The position numbers and the translations under genes were made by a program. A DNA stretch of 7,694 nucleotides from the NCBI GenBank assembly GCA_021778575.1, contig JAJYCH010000203.1, forward strand, positions 1-7,694. The letters run 5' to 3'. This DNA is from Planctomycetota bacterium (GTDB taxonomy: Bacteria; Planctomycetota; Planctomycetia; Isosphaerales; Isosphaeraceae). The notes below the pieces were generated by a model that worked only from the letters and a program-made list of their open reading frames with translations, searched no databases and was not told the DNA's origin. Positions 6,597 through 7,694 of the stretch are shown here, piece after piece; positions within the stretch are counted from its first letter, which is position 1, and every line of letters begins with the position of its first letter.

Positions 6597-7613
6597 TTGT
6601 CTGGCTCGAAAAACGTCCGGCTCCGGGTAGGAATCGTCGGCCTGGGGCGCCTCTGGGAGGCTCGCCACAAGCCGGCGCTGGCCAAGTTAAAGGATCGCTT
6701 CACCGTGGTCGCGGTCTACGACCAGGTTGCTCGACGCGCCGAGATCGAGGCTCAGCAGCTCGGCTGTCAGGCGGTGGATGGACTCGTCGAGCTGGTCGAG
6801 CGGCCCGATATCGACGCCGTTTATCTCTTGACCCCGCAGTGGTTCGGGCTTCATCCGATCGAGCTGGCGTGCCAGGCGGGCAAACCGATCTACTGCGCGT
6901 TGCCACTCTCGGCGGATGAGGTGGAACTCCAGCGGCTCGATGGCTTGATCCGATCGAGCGGGGTCGCGTTCATGCCCGAGTTCGCCAGGCGCTTCTATCC
7001 CACGACGATCCGGCTCCGCGAGTTGCTCGCGACCAAACTCGGGCCGCCTCGACTGGTGATCGGGCAGGGGAGGCTCTTTGGCTTCGACCGCTACGGCCAG
7101 CCCGGTCCGTCGACGCAGATCGCTCCGGCGAGCTTGCTCGTCGATCCCGGCTCGTATCTGCTCGACTGGTGCCGATTTGTCTATCAAGGCGAGCCGGTCT
7201 CGGTCCAGGGGTGGAGTGGCACGGTCTTGCCCCAGGGCGAGGCCACCGAGGCCGATTTCGTGACTTATTTGCTCGAATTCGCCGGCGGGGCCGTCGCTCA
7301 GGTGGCGGCGGGCCGCTATCATCGAGGTCCCTGGGGTGAAGCCAGCCAGTTTCTCCCCCAGCCAGGAATTCAGGTCTTCGCCGAACGCGGGGTGGCCTGG
7401 CTCGAAATGCCCGACCGGATTCAGTGGACCGACTCCGACGGAACCCACGAGGAGAAACTGGCGCTCGAACCGACCGTCGGCGAGTTGCTCAACGACCATT
7501 TTCATCGACTGGTCCGAGGGGCGCAGTCGATCGCCCCGACCTGGGACGAAGCACCATCGTCCGGTACAGCCCCGTCGTCGTTGACGTCGATCACGACGAG
7601 AGCACCGACGTGA
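6597..7613 (+). CDS. Gfo/Idh/MocA-type oxidoreductase, atypical; C-terminal tail doubtful
   Basis: The 338-residue product has an N-terminal Rossmann fold with VGIVGLGRLW at 11-20, the usual NAD(P)-binding start of the family, followed by a predominantly beta C-terminal domain. Family members oxidise or reduce sugars, inositols and related cyclic compounds. The segment that normally reads GKPxxCEKPL here reads GKPIYCALPL (95-104), so the conserved Lys of the EKP motif is Leu at residue 102. The protein may be catalytically different or not a dehydrogenase. The start is TTG with GGGAGG 5 bases upstream. Up to WDEA (residues 316-319, ending at 7553) the sequence is family-like. The last 19 residues are Ser/Thr/Pro-rich with atypical codons instead of the expected C-terminal helix, while another frame becomes coding-like from about 7553. 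This suggests a frame change or sequence junction. The gene is divergent from the minus-strand cluster and no functional link to it is evident. Confidence 0.8.
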   Translation: MSGSKNVRLRVGIVGLGRLWEARHKPALAKLKDRFTVVAVYDQVARRAEIEAQQLGCQAVDGLVELVERPDIDAVYLLTPQWFGLHPIELACQAGKPIYCALPLSADEVELQRLDGLIRSSGVAFMPEFARRFYPTTIRLRELLATKLGPPRLVIGQGRLFGFDRYGQPGPSTQIAPASLLVDPGSYLLDWCRFVYQGEPVSVQGWSGTVLPQGEATEADFVTYLLEFAGGAVAQVAAGRYHRGPWGEASQFLPQPGIQVFAERGVAWLEMPDRIQWTDSDGTHEEKLALEPTVGELLNDHFHRLVRGAQSIAPTWDEAPSSGTAPSSLTSITTRAPT

Positions 7614-7694
7614 CCATCATCAACGCCACCGTCGACCCCCGCCTGGTCCTGCGCCTGGCCCGCCCCGCCGCAGCCGTCATCGTCCGCACGACCC
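7610..7694 (+). CDS. Possible partial coding frame at the right edge
   Basis: A frame with strong C-ending codon preference runs to the window end without a stop. It reads VTIINATVDPRLVLRLARP and onward and resembles no family I know. A GTG at 7610 overlaps the TGA of the preceding gene as GTGA, with GAGAG (7598-7602) 7 bases upstream, so a translationally coupled start is possible. However, the same frame is already open and codon-biased from about 7553, so this may instead be the inside of a gene joined to the oxidoreductase by a frameshift, rearrangement or assembly error. Confidence 0.35.
   Translation, partial: MTIINATVDPRLVLRLARPAAAVIVRTT

Noticed and set aside
6491..6919. A 142-codon plus-strand frame overlapping the oxidoreductase
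   Set aside because: It is Gly/Arg-rich and lies in a different frame from the clear Rossmann fold over the same bases.

Overview
The window is chromosomal bacterial DNA of moderately high G+C. It most resembles a planctomycete, probably of the Isosphaeraceae type. I infer this from several things: short palindromic intergenic elements of a kind I associate with planctomycetes, small zinc-ribbon membrane proteins carrying NPYxxP tracts, a secreted V/P/R/Y-rich protein, and a mix of strong and absent Shine-Dalgarno sites. No tRNA, rRNA, transposase, CRISPR array or phage gene is visible.

Layout. Bases 1-244 are an upstream region with a small palindrome. 245-1453 (+) is a 3-dehydroquinate-synthase-like sugar phosphate cyclase that looks closest to the EboD type. 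1454-1866 is an AT-richer gap with a weak terminator and a long GC hairpin. 1867-2274 (+) is a 135-residue exported protein with five 11-12 residue repeats. A strong intrinsic terminator follows, and its stem also encodes the last codons of the convergent gene. 2322-6242 (-) holds five closely spaced genes: three paralogous zinc-ribbon membrane proteins (199, 145 and 169 aa), then a cysteine-rich radical SAM enzyme of the MJ0619/tetraether-synthase type (487 aa), then a divergent Lgt-family membrane protein (246 aa). 6243-6596 is a divergent intergenic region with three hairpins. 6597-7613 (+) is a Gfo/Idh/MocA-type oxidoreductase with a TTG start. It lacks the usual catalytic lysine, and its C-terminal tail appears to run out of frame. 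A further coding frame begins near the right edge.

How the genes may work together. The five minus-strand genes have gaps of 37, 64, 28 and 39 bp and could be one operon. The most striking pairing is a radical SAM protein of a family known for lipid C-C coupling next to a family whose normal substrate is a phospholipid diacylglyceryl group. A membrane-lipid or lipoprotein modification module, with the zinc-ribbon proteins as membrane partners or scaffolds, is a reasonable but unproven hypothesis. The other genes look independent of it and of each other.
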